DNA of 60,206 bases from Leptolyngbya sp. FACHB-261 (GCF_014696065.1 NZ_JACJPL010000008.1:1-60206), one strand, 5' to 3'. Positions 26,530-35,093 are shown, counted from the first letter of the stretch. The notes: a model not told the origin generated them from the sequence alone. Made by a program: numbers and translations.

Positions 26530-26918
26530 AATTCAGTTCCTATGTGCGTGTCGTACGTGCGTGGTTTTTGAGGGGTAGCAAGTTTGACCTCGCTACCCCG
26601 GTCCCATCGCGCGCCCTTGCACCTTTCGCCCTAGGGGGTGAGAACTGATGGCAGTGTTAAACTGCCCCTTAGCCTCTGGGCTGGTCTACTCAGCTTGGGG
26701 GTTAGCCTAGTAGGAGTGCAGTAATCACTTCCTACTAGGTGCTGGCCGATGAGATCGCTACTGAGATTACACAACTCTACGGTGTTTGGCAAGTAGCAGG
26801 TTATACGGTTGGATCGAGTGTTGGGGTTTGGGCTTGGGTAGGGGCTTGGCACTGCCAAGTCCCTACAGGTTCAAGTCCCTACAGGTTTCTGCTCCACAAT
26901 TGAGAGCCGACGGGCCAT
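26530..26918. other. Intergenic region with two inverted repeats
   Basis: GGGGTAGC/GCTACCCC (8-bp stem, about 26575-26600) and CCTAGTAGGA (26706-26715)/TCCTACTAGG (26730-26739, 10-bp stem). The second could end transcription of the gene at 26919-27389. CAAGTCCCTACAGGTT is directly repeated near 26860-26885. No gene seen. Confidence 0.45.
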
Positions 26919-27389
26919 CTATGTCGAGGGGGTATCGGACTGGGGTTTGCGATTTTTGCGGAAGCGACGGCCCAAGCGGTCAACGCTGGGGTTGAGGCCA
27001 AAGGCTTTGCTGTTGTCGCGGGCGGAACGGTAGGCGACGCGGGCGGCGGTGTAGGCTTCGGTGCCAGCGGCGATGTAGGTGTCTTCGATTAGGCTCTGGA
27101 GTTCGGCCAGGGCCTCCAAGACGGGGGACAGGGATTCGGTCAGTTCGAGATCGCGCTGCATTTCGGCAACGTCGAGGAAGCCGGGCATGAGTTGCTGGTT
27201 CTCGGTGGCAACTTCTACGGCGGTGCGCACGAAGGAGCGGGTTTTGTCGCCGATGCGGATCATGAGGCGGCGCTCCTGGGGAGTCAAGCTAACTCCAAAG
27301 GAGAAGTGGCTACGGAGTTCGGCAATCTCAGCGAGGACAGCTTCAAGTTTGGCAGGGGGAAATTCGGCGCTGACAGAGTTGGCGGGCAT
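26919..27389 (-). CDS. Conserved hypothetical helical protein
   Basis: 156 residues from ATG 27389 (GGAG ten bases upstream). Predicted mostly helical. Segments include PPAKLEAVLAEIAELRSHF, LTPQERRLMIRIGDKTRSFV and EDTYIAAGTEAYTAARVAYR, with a basic C-terminus (LGRRFRKNRK). I recall similar proteins of about 150 residues, without known function, in cyanobacteria and other bacteria. There is no signal, membrane segment or cysteine. An array of phased dyads starts about 200 bp upstream of its start. Confidence 0.7.
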   Translation of the reverse strand: MPANSVSAEFPPAKLEAVLAEIAELRSHFSFGVSLTPQERRLMIRIGDKTRSFVRTAVEVATENQQLMPGFLDVAEMQRDLELTESLSPVLEALAELQSLIEDTYIAAGTEAYTAARVAYRSARDNSKAFGLNPSVDRLGRRFRKNRKPQSDTPST

Positions 27390-27586
27390 GGTTTTAGATC
27401 TCCAAAGTATTAGAACCGTTGTTTGAGGCTTGAGTTTGAGCTTTGGACTTAGCTTCGAGGCTCTATTTTTGTATGCCCAAGTTTGAGACTGAAAAAACTT
27501 GTTGAGAATACGGAAAAAAGCAGCTATAGCTAAAAACGATCTGGGGGAATTACGGATGGCTGGGGTTGTCGCCTAGGTAAAACCAC

Positions 27587-27875
27587 GGTTTGAACCGAAT
27601 CGTTGTGGGTCGAAACCAAATGCGATTACGGTCTGAACCAAATGCAATTAGGGTTTGAACCGGGTTGTTGGGGGTTGAAACCAAATACGATTAGGGTTTG
27701 ACCTAGGCTGTTGGGGGTCGAAACCAAATGCCATTACGGTTTGAACCGGGTTGTTGGGGGTCGAAACCAAATATGATTAGGGTCTGAACCGGGTTGTTGA
27801 GGGTTGAAACCAAATACGATTAGGGTTTGAACCGGGTTGTTGGGGGTTGGAACCTAAATGGAGGGGGTTGAAACC
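27587..27875. repeat. Array of 14 phased GGTY-NN-AACC dyads (43-bp tandem repeat)
   Basis: Dyads start at 27587, 27608, 27630, 27652, 27673, 27695 (one base short), 27716, 27738, 27759, 27781, 27802, 27824, 27845 and 27866. Spacing alternates 21 and 22 bp, giving a 43-bp higher-order repeat: GGTTTGAACC half, then GGTTGAAACC or GGTCGAAACC half. Whole units are conserved, with no unique spacers, so it is not CRISPR. It sits in a non-coding gap between two minus-strand genes, upstream of the gene at 26919-27389. Confidence 0.9.
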
Positions 27876-27935
27876 AAAAAGTTATACCAACTCTCCAAAT
27901 GAGAGCTACAAATCAAAACCCCACTGCCTACGGCT

Positions 27936-27956
27936 CCTCCCCTTGGCAAGGGGAGG
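27936..27956. repeat. Short GC hairpin element
   Basis: CCTCCCCTT and AAGGGGAGG form a perfect 9-bp stem around GGC. It is part of a dispersed intergenic sequence (ACGGCTCCTCCCCTTGG… GGGAGGGG). A second fragment rich in G-runs follows at about 28019-28055. Confidence 0.5.
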
Positions 27957-28108
27957 TTGGGAGGGGTATGTGTAGCGATTAAAAAGTGAGTAGGTATTAG
28001 GCAATGAAGACCACACCCTTCAGTTCCCTCCAGAGTTGGGGGGTTAGGGGGGCGCTCGGACCAGGGGTGATGCGGTATCGTCGCAGCCCGCACCAGCAAA
28101 TCAGACCA

Positions 28109-29206
28109 CTAATCGGGAAGCTTGGGCAACTTGACAATAAAACTTGTGCCCTTACCCTCTGCGCTTTCAACTTCAATTGTCCCCTGATGCGCCTCAACAA
28201 TGCTTTTTGCTAAAAACAAGCCTAATCCCCATCCCGCCTGATCTTCAGCCGCGATGGTGCGACGAAATTGTTGGAATAAAATAGATTTATCTTCTGAAGA
28301 GATCGGCTTGCCTTCATTGTGAACAGTGAGGCTAATCTGGGTTTCAGTTGGCTGAAGCGTGAGGGTAATGGGTGTGTCAGGAGCGCCATACTTGATGGCG
28401 TTAGTGGCCAGATTTTCGATGACTCGCTGAATCTCTTTACGGCTGCAACTGATTTTGCTATCAGTCTCAGAGACGACGACAAAGCGCTCGCCATAAGTAA
28501 AGTTCAAATCTTCGGCTACATCTTGAACAAGGCTATCTAAACTACATTCTTCAAATTCTAACTTTAGGCTTTCCCCTGACCGCAGCCGACTGGCATCCAG
28601 TAGATTTTGGATCATCGAATTTAAACGATCGACTGCATTGAGCATCTTTGCCACGATGCTTGCATGAGTGTCTTTTTTTTCCAGCCGTCGCAGAGTCAGT
28701 TGGGATCCCATCTTTATGACGTTGAGTGGACCTCTGAGGTCGTGGGTCAGCGTCACCATAAATATTTCTTGAATATCTTGCAGCGTTTGGGAGAATTGAG
28801 TCGCCGCATCATTAACCGCTTGCTCAATAGAGTCGATAATAATGTCCCGTTCTCTGATTTCTAAAGGAGCTTCTTCCTCTAGCACTTGAAAGACAACTTG
28901 ACGGAGAATGTGGTATTCAAAAATGAGTTGGGTCATGGAGTAGTCAGCAAAACTCGCCCGCTCATGTCCATGTTTTTTGCCAATTCGAGTACTTTCTAGC
29001 TTATCGATTCTGATTCTGGCAGGTGTCCTTTCAATCTTGGTTGACAGTTCAGCCACCAATTGCTTCAGATACTCAGGCAGCGAATCTTGTAGGATCAAAG
29101 AGTCTTGATGGAGCGATGCCCCAACTTCAGTACGCGCCCGCTTTTCCCACAACTGCATGATTCTTTGAGCATTTTGCTGAAGGCATTCAGAGGCTAGGTT
29201 AGACAT
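28109..29206 (-). CDS. Sensor histidine kinase with RsbRD-like N-terminal domain
   Basis: 365 residues. Residues 1-145 are a helical domain of the kind found at the N-terminus of RsbRD/stressosome-type proteins (NAQRIMQLWEKRARTEV, ASFADYSMTQLIFEYHILRQVV). HisKA follows with H155 in THDLRGPLNVIK, then HATPase with N269 (ATNAIKYG) and GWGLGLFLAKSIVEAHQG. It should be a soluble kinase, with the stress-sensing role inferred from domain type. It lacks PAS and GAF. A relic of another kinase lies just upstream (29377-29520). A single-domain response regulator sits divergently about 1 kb away. Confidence 0.88.
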   Translation of the reverse strand: MSNLASECLQQNAQRIMQLWEKRARTEVGASLHQDSLILQDSLPEYLKQLVAELSTKIERTPARIRIDKLESTRIGKKHGHERASFADYSMTQLIFEYHILRQVVFQVLEEEAPLEIRERDIIIDSIEQAVNDAATQFSQTLQDIQEIFMVTLTHDLRGPLNVIKMGSQLTLRRLEKKDTHASIVAKMLNAVDRLNSMIQNLLDASRLRSGESLKLEFEECSLDSLVQDVAEDLNFTYGERFVVVSETDSKISCSRKEIQRVIENLATNAIKYGAPDTPITLTLQPTETQISLTVHNEGKPISSEDKSILFQQFRRTIAAEDQAGWGLGLFLAKSIVEAHQGTIEVESAEGKGTSFIVKLPKLPD

Positions 29207-29376
29207 TGTTAGACGTTGTTTTTGATTTGCTGCCTGAGTCGGAGTAGGGATGAATTACTAGAACTTAGATTTAAGTGGTGTCCCTATGCAATGTCTATCA
29301 ATAGATTAGGAATAGATTAGGAGAGGTTAAGCGGGGGTTTGATTGATGGAAGTGCAACTGCAAGTAGAGACTGATA

Positions 29377-29520
29377 TTAGTATGCTTTCAACGTGATTGT
29401 ACTGCCTAAACGTTTTATTGACTTTTGCACCAGCGCCAGCGCTAGACCGCTCCAAGGCCAGTTCCGGCCCCAAGTCCTAACCAAGTTCTGCGTTTTGCCC
29501 ACGCTTAAATAGAAGCTTGG
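29377..29520 (-). pseudogene. Relic of a histidine-kinase C-terminus
   Basis: The minus strand encodes GTGLG at about 29465-29451, then, in another frame, LALALVQKSIKRLG and a stop at 29377. FY-coding sequence lies upstream near 29515. Compared with the kinase at 23920-25728 (GGTGLGLALVQRLTEQLGG), the plus-strand DNA shares TGCACCAG and AAGGCCAGT, with short insertions. It is therefore a decayed copy of the HATPase G2 box, frame-shifted and without the rest of the kinase. Confidence 0.5.
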
Positions 29521-30208
29521 TACAGGACCAAATGGTGAAAGGTAGAGCAGAACGAAGGCTTCAAAAAAACTATAAATGCTTTAATAAACCCCCATGAATT
29601 AGGTTGCTCTTTTTTTGTATTCACACTGGCACTAGCCAGAGCTATTTGCCAGAGCATTTTGCCTGAGCTAGGGGTTGTGCCCAATCAAATCCCTGCAATT
29701 GAAAAAACATGAACGCGAAGCCGAAAGTTCACTTTGCTATAGTCTTGCTCACCTAGGCACTGTTGTTCTCAACTTGAATCCAGAATCTAAATCAAGAGTC
29801 TTGATCAAGAGTCTGAATCAAAAACTGGGAGTCCGTCAAGGCTCTAAAGTTTTTGACCTAGCTAGTAACCTAGTTTATAACCTAACTCATAATCTAATTC
29901 ATGGTCTGAAACTCTTAGCCTGTGTTTGGAGAAGAGCTATAATTCTAAACCTGTAATGTAAAGGGTGTTACAAAGTCATGAGCCTGCAATTTAGATAGAC
30001 CCAAAGATTGATTCTGCAAGTGCTGGCATCTGACTTAAGGTAGAAATAGGACGGAGATAGAAATTTAGAGTGAGCTGTAGAAGCTAAGGGTTGCCTTTAG
30101 ATACAGTAAGCAGATATACTTACGGGTTTGGGTGGCATCAGTAAAAGGATAGATGTCATGTTTAGATTTATGTGTGTAACTTAAGGGGTCTGTTGGAAAA
30201 GGTAACTT
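29521..30208. other. Intergenic region upstream of the response regulator
   Basis: No RNA or repeat family was recognised. A 93-codon frame at 29675-29956 (non-ATG start, no ribosome site) was not accepted, although it contains a short imprecise repeat (AAGAGTCTTGATCAAGAGTCTGAATCAA). Confidence 0.35.
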
Positions 30209-30676
30209 TTGCAGAGAAAAGACATAGTGCTTGGTTCAGTAATAAATGCTTCGGAAGCTGTCCATGAGCATCGTCTGATGGAAGGGCGGCCCCTCGTTTT
30301 GGTTGTAGACGACGATGAAGACTGCCGAGTATTAGCTCTTAAGATTCTAGAGCTGCTGGATTATTCCTATGTCAGTGCCTCTAGTGGTGAAAAGGTGGTG
30401 GAGCTGAGCCAGCTCTACCAGCCAAGTCTGGTTCTGCTAGATATTGCCCTACCGCATACTGATGGCATAGAGATTGTGCAGCGGCTCAAGACCGATCCAA
30501 CAACCGCAACCATTCCTGTAGTTGCCGTCACGGCAAGGGCGATGGTCGGAGACCGGGAGCGAGGACTATCCGCAGGTTTTGATAACTACCTGACCAAGCC
30601 CTACGGCCTGGATGAGCTAACTCAGATTGTGGAAGCCTACGCGGCCTGTTCCCTGTCCCGTTCGCTGTCCTATTGA
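30209..30676 (+). CDS. Single-domain response regulator (CheY-like)
   Basis: A complete receiver domain with no output domain: acidic pocket VVDDDEDC, phospho-acceptor Asp in LVLLDIALPHTDG, Thr in VAVTARAM and Lys in NYLTKPYG. It would act as a phosphorelay intermediate or protein-binding switch for one of the nearby kinases. The longest frame starts at TTG 30209 (155 residues). ATG 30278 (132 residues, MEGRPLVLVVDDDED) gives the minimal domain but has no ribosome site. It is the only receiver in the window, and it is encoded divergently from the kinase at 28109. Confidence 0.9.
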   Translation: MQRKDIVLGSVINASEAVHEHRLMEGRPLVLVVDDDEDCRVLALKILELLDYSYVSASSGEKVVELSQLYQPSLVLLDIALPHTDGIEIVQRLKTDPTTATIPVVAVTARAMVGDRERGLSAGFDNYLTKPYGLDELTQIVEAYAACSLSRSLSY

Positions 30677-30875
30677 ATGTTTTGCCTGTTGACTGTGCTG
30701 CTTGAGCGTTATTGGTAGCGATCCCAAGGCAGCAACATAAAGCAGGACAAGCACGGGTCATGCCTAAAGAACGCACAAGGCACGCACAAGGCACATACAA
30801 GCATTGCCCCATAACAGCAAAACTTTTAGCTGAACTTTTAGCCGAACTCTTAGCTGAATCGAGTGAGTCGAGCGA

Positions 30876-31787
30876 TTAGATAGAGTGCTTGATTATTAGG
30901 AGCACGCCCTCTCCCTGCCTTGCGCTTATGGTGAATCGTGTGCAGACAATTTCGCACTGCATGATTTCACCGCGCCGGTTGGTTGTCTTGCTCACTAATT
31001 TTTGAGACTGAGATTGAGCGTTGACCAAGCTATCTAGGGCTGCTTGCAATGGCTCGGTTGGCAGGTCAAGGTTGAGGCTTAGAAAAGCTTGTCCTTTCAC
31101 CTCTCGCTCATCTAGCCCCCACAGTTCTAGACACTGGGAGTTCCACTTCAAAACCTGAAGCTGGGAATCGAGCACGATTATGCCAAGCTGCAAGTTTAGC
31201 AGGATCGATTCCAGCAACTGACTCCGTTCGCTGAGGGTTTTGAAGCTACGGCTGAGCACTTCAGCGTACCGATTGAGTTGCTTGTTGCTATATTGCAGTT
31301 CTTCGTTTGTGCAGCGCAGTTCTGTGTTGTCGCAACGCAAGCTCTCGTAGCTCAGGCGTAAGTTATCGTTGCTCGTGTTCAGGGTCTGGTCGCTGATGTT
31401 TAAGCCATGGTTATCGAGGCTAAGCTGCTCATTTCTAGAGCGGAGGCTTTCGTTGGCGACCCTTAAGTTCTCATTATCTGAGTAAAGGTGGGTGGAGGTA
31501 GAGCCGTCGAGACCTTGAACGAGGGTTGTGGCTTCCTTGAGGGCTAAATCCTGTTGCTGTTGCCCATTTCGCAATTTTGCATTCTCCAAGAGCAGCGCTT
31601 GGATCTCCAAGCGCTGCTCTTGGTTCTCTAGAAGCAGTTCTTGATTCTCTAAAAGCAGTCTCTGCTTCTGCCCTTCCAGTTCTGCCAGCAGGACACTCAA
31701 CAGCTCGCCGATCTCCTGCTCCACCAACGGGTTGCCAAAACTGGTGTTAAAGGTGTCGTTGACATTGTCCCAAGGTTGAGCGTTCAC
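30876..31787 (-). CDS. Coiled-coil/PAS protein
   Basis: 303 residues, GTG start at 31787 with GGAGGG five bases upstream. Residues 25-75 are a long Leu/Glu/Asn coiled coil with near-perfect heptads (LLLENQE repeated). Residues 95-180 continue as Asn-Glu-Leu/Arg-Ser heptads. A PAS domain occupies 190-300 (LQLGIIVLDSQLQVLKWNSQ, CLELWGLDEREVKGQ). The PAS closely matches the second PAS of the CheR protein encoded 48 bp upstream, so it looks like a partial duplication of that gene's 3' part. There is no output domain. It is likely a signalling scaffold co-expressed with CheR (inference). Confidence 0.8.
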   Translation of the reverse strand: MNAQPWDNVNDTFNTSFGNPLVEQEIGELLSVLLAELEGQKQRLLLENQELLLENQEQRLEIQALLLENAKLRNGQQQQDLALKEATTLVQGLDGSTSTHLYSDNENLRVANESLRSRNEQLSLDNHGLNISDQTLNTSNDNLRLSYESLRCDNTELRCTNEELQYSNKQLNRYAEVLSRSFKTLSERSQLLESILLNLQLGIIVLDSQLQVLKWNSQCLELWGLDEREVKGQAFLSLNLDLPTEPLQAALDSLVNAQSQSQKLVSKTTNRRGEIMQCEIVCTRFTISARQGEGVLLIIKHSI

Positions 31788-31834
31788 GATTGCCCTCCTA
31801 TACGGGGTTGCGGTTAGAGTGACTTATAAGTGAC

Positions 31835-33691
31835 TTATAGTTGTTCTTGCTTCCACTCCTCCATCAGTAGAATAGCCCCCTGACGCTGTTTGCTGTTGAC
31901 TAGGGGAGTGCAAGTGATGCGGCACCGGATGCTTCGGCCCCGTCGATTAATTGCATCCAGGAACAATTCTTGGTACTCTGCCTCGCCACTCAACGCATTT
32001 TCAATGGTTGCTTGCAGGCGCTCGACGGGTAGGCCAATATCTAGGTCCAAGAAAAGTTGTCCCTCTACTTCGTCGCTGCGTAGGCCCCATAGCTCTTCAG
32101 CTTGATGATTCCAGATCGAGATGCTGGTATCGCGGTTGAGCACGACAATGCCGGTCCGCAACCCCGTCAAGATCGACTCTAAAAAGGCATTAGTATCGTT
32201 CAGTTCTTCAGTTCGTTCGCGCAATTCTTCGTTGATGGCCTGGAGTTCTTCGTTGGTCGATTGCAGTTCCTCATTCATGGTCTCCATCTCTTCGTTGGTA
32301 GACTGCAGTTCCTCATTGGTGGTTTCTAGTTCTTCGACCGTCGATTGCAGTTCCTCGTTGGTGGTTTCTAGTTCTTCATTGGTCGATTGCAGTTCTTCGG
32401 AAGCAGTTTCGAGTTCCTGGTTAGAGCGTTGCAGCTCAAGTCGCAAACGGTTGTAGCGAGTGACATCTGTGAAGCTGATGCTAGCGCCCAACGATTCACC
32501 ATCGGCATCAAGCAAGGGGGCAACCTGTACATCGAGAAATTGCAGTTCCTCTGCGCTGGTATTGTGTTCGATGTTGCGCAGATCAATGACTTTACCGCTG
32601 CGCATTGCCTCGTCAATGCGCGAGCGCAATTCTATCGGCTGATAGGACAGCGCTAGATCGTGAAAAGGACGGCCCACATCCCGCTGCTTGAGATCAAACA
32701 GGTGGCGTGCTTGTTCGTTAACTAGCACTAGTGTGCCTGCGGCATTCACCACAACCTGAGCCAGTGGCATGGCGTCAAAGCTGGCTTCTCGCATCCGAAT
32801 CTGTCGAGCTAAAGTGCTGCCCACGGTTTCATCCCCCGACTGCGCTAGAACTAGTAGCCGGTCTCGTAAATTTAACTTTGAACTCTTCAGAAAAACGCGA
32901 TGTTTCAAGTTCAAGGGCGTGAACAAGTTGGCATGGGCCAGCAACATTTCTGCTTTGCCTAAAAACAGAAAGCAATCGTCGTTGAGTGCAAAGTGAAACC
33001 GAGATAACACCCGCGATTGGGTCTCTGAGTTGAAATACATCAAGACGTTGCGGCAGATCAGCAGATCTAGATGGGAGATCGGCGCGTCTTGGATCAGATC
33101 GTGACGACCAAAAATCACACAACGGCGCAAGTCATTGCGAAAGGCATAGCGGCCACCTACGAACTCAAAGTATTTTCGGGTTAGCTCCTCAGGCAGAACT
33201 TGGAGGGCTTTGGCGCTGTAGGTAGCTTGGCGCGCCTCGGCCAGGGCTTCTTCGTCTAGATCGGTGGCGTAGATTTTTACCTGGTTGCGAAAAGCGTCTA
33301 TGCCCAAAGCTTCGGCTAGCACAATTGCCAGCGTGTAGGCTTCTTCGCCGGAGGCACAACCTGCACTCCAGGCGCGAATCTGTTGCCCCCCTGATTTGTT
33401 AGCCAGGATCTGAGGAATGACCTCCTGAGCCAAGTAGCTCCAGGCTTCAGCATCTCGAAACAGAGCCGTCACGTTAATCAGGATCGTGTTGAAGAGCTGG
33501 GTAAATTCGTCGGGATACACCTCTAGACGATCCAGATAATCTTCATAAGCTTCCATGCCCAACTCCTGCATCCGTCGGTTTACCCGACGCACGAGGCTAG
33601 AGCGCTTGTAGCCTGTGAAGTCAAAGCCACGACCACGCTTGATGTATTCCAAAAGGGAGTCGAGTCCCTGCTCGGCCTCAGCCTTGCTCAT
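31835..33691 (-). CDS. cheR: CheR-type methyltransferase fused to PAS-coil-PAS
   Basis: 618 residues from ATG 33691 (GGAG upstream). A longer frame to 33730 starts at a non-ATG codon. Residues 1-275 are a CheR protein-glutamate methyltransferase: N-terminal helical part, NVTALFRDAEAW, SAM loop AWSAGCASGEEAYT, IYATDLDEEAL, DLLICRNVLMYF. PAS1 is at 300-412. Residues 425-495 are a striking coiled coil of (E-L-Q-S-T-N-E)-type heptads. PAS2 is at 503-615. Such CheR-PAS proteins usually pair with CheB in large sensor fusions. Here cheB is a separate gene at 36093-37151, with two unknown genes between. No chemoreceptor is encoded in the window. Confidence 0.92.
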   Translation of the reverse strand: MSKAEAEQGLDSLLEYIKRGRGFDFTGYKRSSLVRRVNRRMQELGMEAYEDYLDRLEVYPDEFTQLFNTILINVTALFRDAEAWSYLAQEVIPQILANKSGGQQIRAWSAGCASGEEAYTLAIVLAEALGIDAFRNQVKIYATDLDEEALAEARQATYSAKALQVLPEELTRKYFEFVGGRYAFRNDLRRCVIFGRHDLIQDAPISHLDLLICRNVLMYFNSETQSRVLSRFHFALNDDCFLFLGKAEMLLAHANLFTPLNLKHRVFLKSSKLNLRDRLLVLAQSGDETVGSTLARQIRMREASFDAMPLAQVVVNAAGTLVLVNEQARHLFDLKQRDVGRPFHDLALSYQPIELRSRIDEAMRSGKVIDLRNIEHNTSAEELQFLDVQVAPLLDADGESLGASISFTDVTRYNRLRLELQRSNQELETASEELQSTNEELETTNEELQSTVEELETTNEELQSTNEEMETMNEELQSTNEELQAINEELRERTEELNDTNAFLESILTGLRTGIVVLNRDTSISIWNHQAEELWGLRSDEVEGQLFLDLDIGLPVERLQATIENALSGEAEYQELFLDAINRRGRSIRCRITCTPLVNSKQRQGAILLMEEWKQEQL

Positions 33692-33938
33692 TTCAATCTC
33701 CAGTTCCCCACTGAGACACAAGTGCCCCAAATACCTGTACCGAAATCAAAGACAAAACAAACCTGCCTTGATGGTCGTAATAGCTGAAATGCACTGCTAA
33801 ACACTGCTAAGCATTGTTAAAAGTGACTTAAAGTTCAGTAGAAAGTCTAGTAGACCAAACAGACTCCCCTAACCCTCCAAATACTGAACTTTGCGTAGAG
33901 CTACCGGGCGAGTGTAGTCTACGACATCTTTACAATAT

Positions 33939-34058
33939 ATGGGTTCAAGAGACGACCTAAAAGATGGTCCAAAGGCTGGCCTAAAAGCCGGTCCAGGAGC
34001 TGGTCCAGGATTTGGTCCAAGAGCTGGTCTTAAGAGGCGGCCCAAAATGTCGCCTTAA
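33939..34058 (+). CDS. Possible 39-residue Gly-Pro tetrapeptide-repeat peptide
   Basis: The frame ATG 33939 to TAA 34056-34058 encodes MGSRDDLKDGPK followed by repeated xGPx/xGLK units and a basic end. It is produced by a 12-bp tandem repeat (consensus GCTGGTCCAAAA), so the open frame follows from the repeat. There is no clear ribosome site. Either a small repetitive peptide or simply non-coding repeat DNA upstream of the gene at 34253. Confidence 0.25.
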   Translation: MGSRDDLKDGPKAGLKAGPGAGPGFGPRAGLKRRPKMSP

Positions 34059-34070
34059 AGACGGCTTCAA
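33939..34070 (+). repeat. 12-bp tandem repeat array (11 units)
   Basis: Eleven 12-bp units run in exact register from 33939 (ATGGGTTCAAGA, GATGGTCCAAAG, GCTGGCCTAAAA, GCCGGTCCAGGA and so on) to 34070. It lies in the 560-bp gap between the divergent cheR and the gene at 34253. Looser AAGCGATGAGGTCTC-like repeats continue to about 34140. Confidence 0.85.
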
Positions 34071-34252
34071 GCCAGGGTCAAGTGATGAGGTGTCAAGCGA
34101 TGAAGGTCTTAAGCGGTGAGGTCTCAAGCGAGCAGGTCACTACAGCTACCATCCCCTAAAGCCTAGCCCATCGCTATAGGTGCCAATTTTGCCTGCTGGC
34201 TAAGCTGATTGGGTAACGTCTCGATCCTGTGACCAAGGAGGCCGAGAAGACC

Positions 34253-34765
34253 ATGTCCGCTCAGCAAGGCCCAGAGCCCAAAAACCCAGAGCCCAAAAAC
34301 CCAGAGCCCAAAAACCCAGAGCCCGAAACCTCAAAGCCCGAAACTCCAGAACGCCCAACCTCAAAGGACCAGATCCCAAAGATCAGGACCCCTGACCACC
34401 AAATTTCAAAGAAAAACGCCGAGGCCGCTGTTGAGCACGCAGCATTGGCTCAGAAGCAGGGGCTGGTTCTCAAGAAGACAGGCCAGATCATTCAGGCTCA
34501 CGGGGGCCACAGTGAAGAAGCAGGCAAGGAAATTGAGGCCCACGGCAAAGCTTCTATAGAGCATGCTGAGGCTTCGCTGGCTGAGGCAGCGACGGCTTTG
34601 GAGGAAGGCTCAACCCAGGCATTTGTCAATGCTGCGATTGAGCATGTGCTGGCGAATAAAGAGCATATAGAAGCAGCAAAGAAGTACGCTGAAGCGACCC
34701 AAGAGCACCTAGAAGAAACGCGCCGAGCTATAGAGCTATCAAAGAAGTTTCTGAAGCAGGAATAA
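34253..34765 (+). CDS. Ala/Glu/His-rich helical protein with Pro-rich N-terminus
   Basis: 170 residues from ATG 34253, with AAGGAGG about eleven bases upstream. An in-frame GTG at 34229 is the alternative. Residues 5-60 are low complexity, with NPEPK repeated from a 12-bp DNA repeat. The rest is an antiparallel-helix candidate with regularly placed His and Glu: AAVEHAALAQKQG, QAHGGHSEEAGKEIEAHGKASIEHAEASL, AAIEHVLANKEHIEAAKKY. This His-spaced helical pattern recalls small metal-binding SmbP-like four-helix bundles, but that is a resemblance only. There is no signal peptide, so it is probably cytoplasmic. Confidence 0.65.
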   Translation: MSAQQGPEPKNPEPKNPEPKNPEPETSKPETPERPTSKDQIPKIRTPDHQISKKNAEAAVEHAALAQKQGLVLKKTGQIIQAHGGHSEEAGKEIEAHGKASIEHAEASLAEAATALEEGSTQAFVNAAIEHVLANKEHIEAAKKYAEATQEHLEETRRAIELSKKFLKQE

Positions 34766-35090
34766 ATGCGGCTGGCCCCCCTAGCCCCCCAATTCTGGGG
34801 GGGACCGGAGTAGGCCCCCCTAACCCCCAATTCTGGGGGGACCGGAGCAGGCGTTGGAGTTGGTGTAGGCCCCCCTAGCCCCCCAATTCTGGGGGGAACC
34901 GGAGCAAGTGTTGGAGCTGGAGTAGGTGGAGCCTCTCTGGTTCCTTGCCTCTGGGGCTAGTTCTAAGCTGAATAAAAGTCAAAGTCCCCCAGAATTGGGG
35001 GATTTAGGGGGCCAATCCGATCTGGGAGATCTAAAGGGCCAATCCGAATTGCAAGATCCAGGGGGCCAATCCGAATCAGGAGCAAGCGCA
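34766..35090. repeat. Palindromic C-run/G-run repeats and 27-bp tandem repeat
   Basis: The palindrome CCCCCAATTCTGGGGG occurs three times (about 34785, 34825, 34880) in a CCCCCCTA…GGGACCGGAG context, and once inverted (CCCCCAGAATTGGGGG, about 34985). The inverted copy leads into a 27-bp tandem repeat ending GGGGGCCAATCCGA, three units to about 35078. A plus-strand frame here (34926-35129) gives 9-residue repeats (GDLGGQSDL) but looks like a by-product. Confidence 0.8.
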
Positions 35091-35093
35091 GGT

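Noticed and set aside
27587-27875. CRISPR array
   Set aside because: The entire 43-bp unit is repeated, including what would be spacers, and no cas genes are present.
22378-29206. A defence or secretion island
   Set aside because: Despite many repeats and unknown genes, no nuclease, methylase, toxin-antitoxin or secretion-system signature was seen here.
29675-29956. 93-codon frame upstream of the response regulator
   Set aside because: Non-ATG start, no ribosome site, low complexity, no family resemblance.
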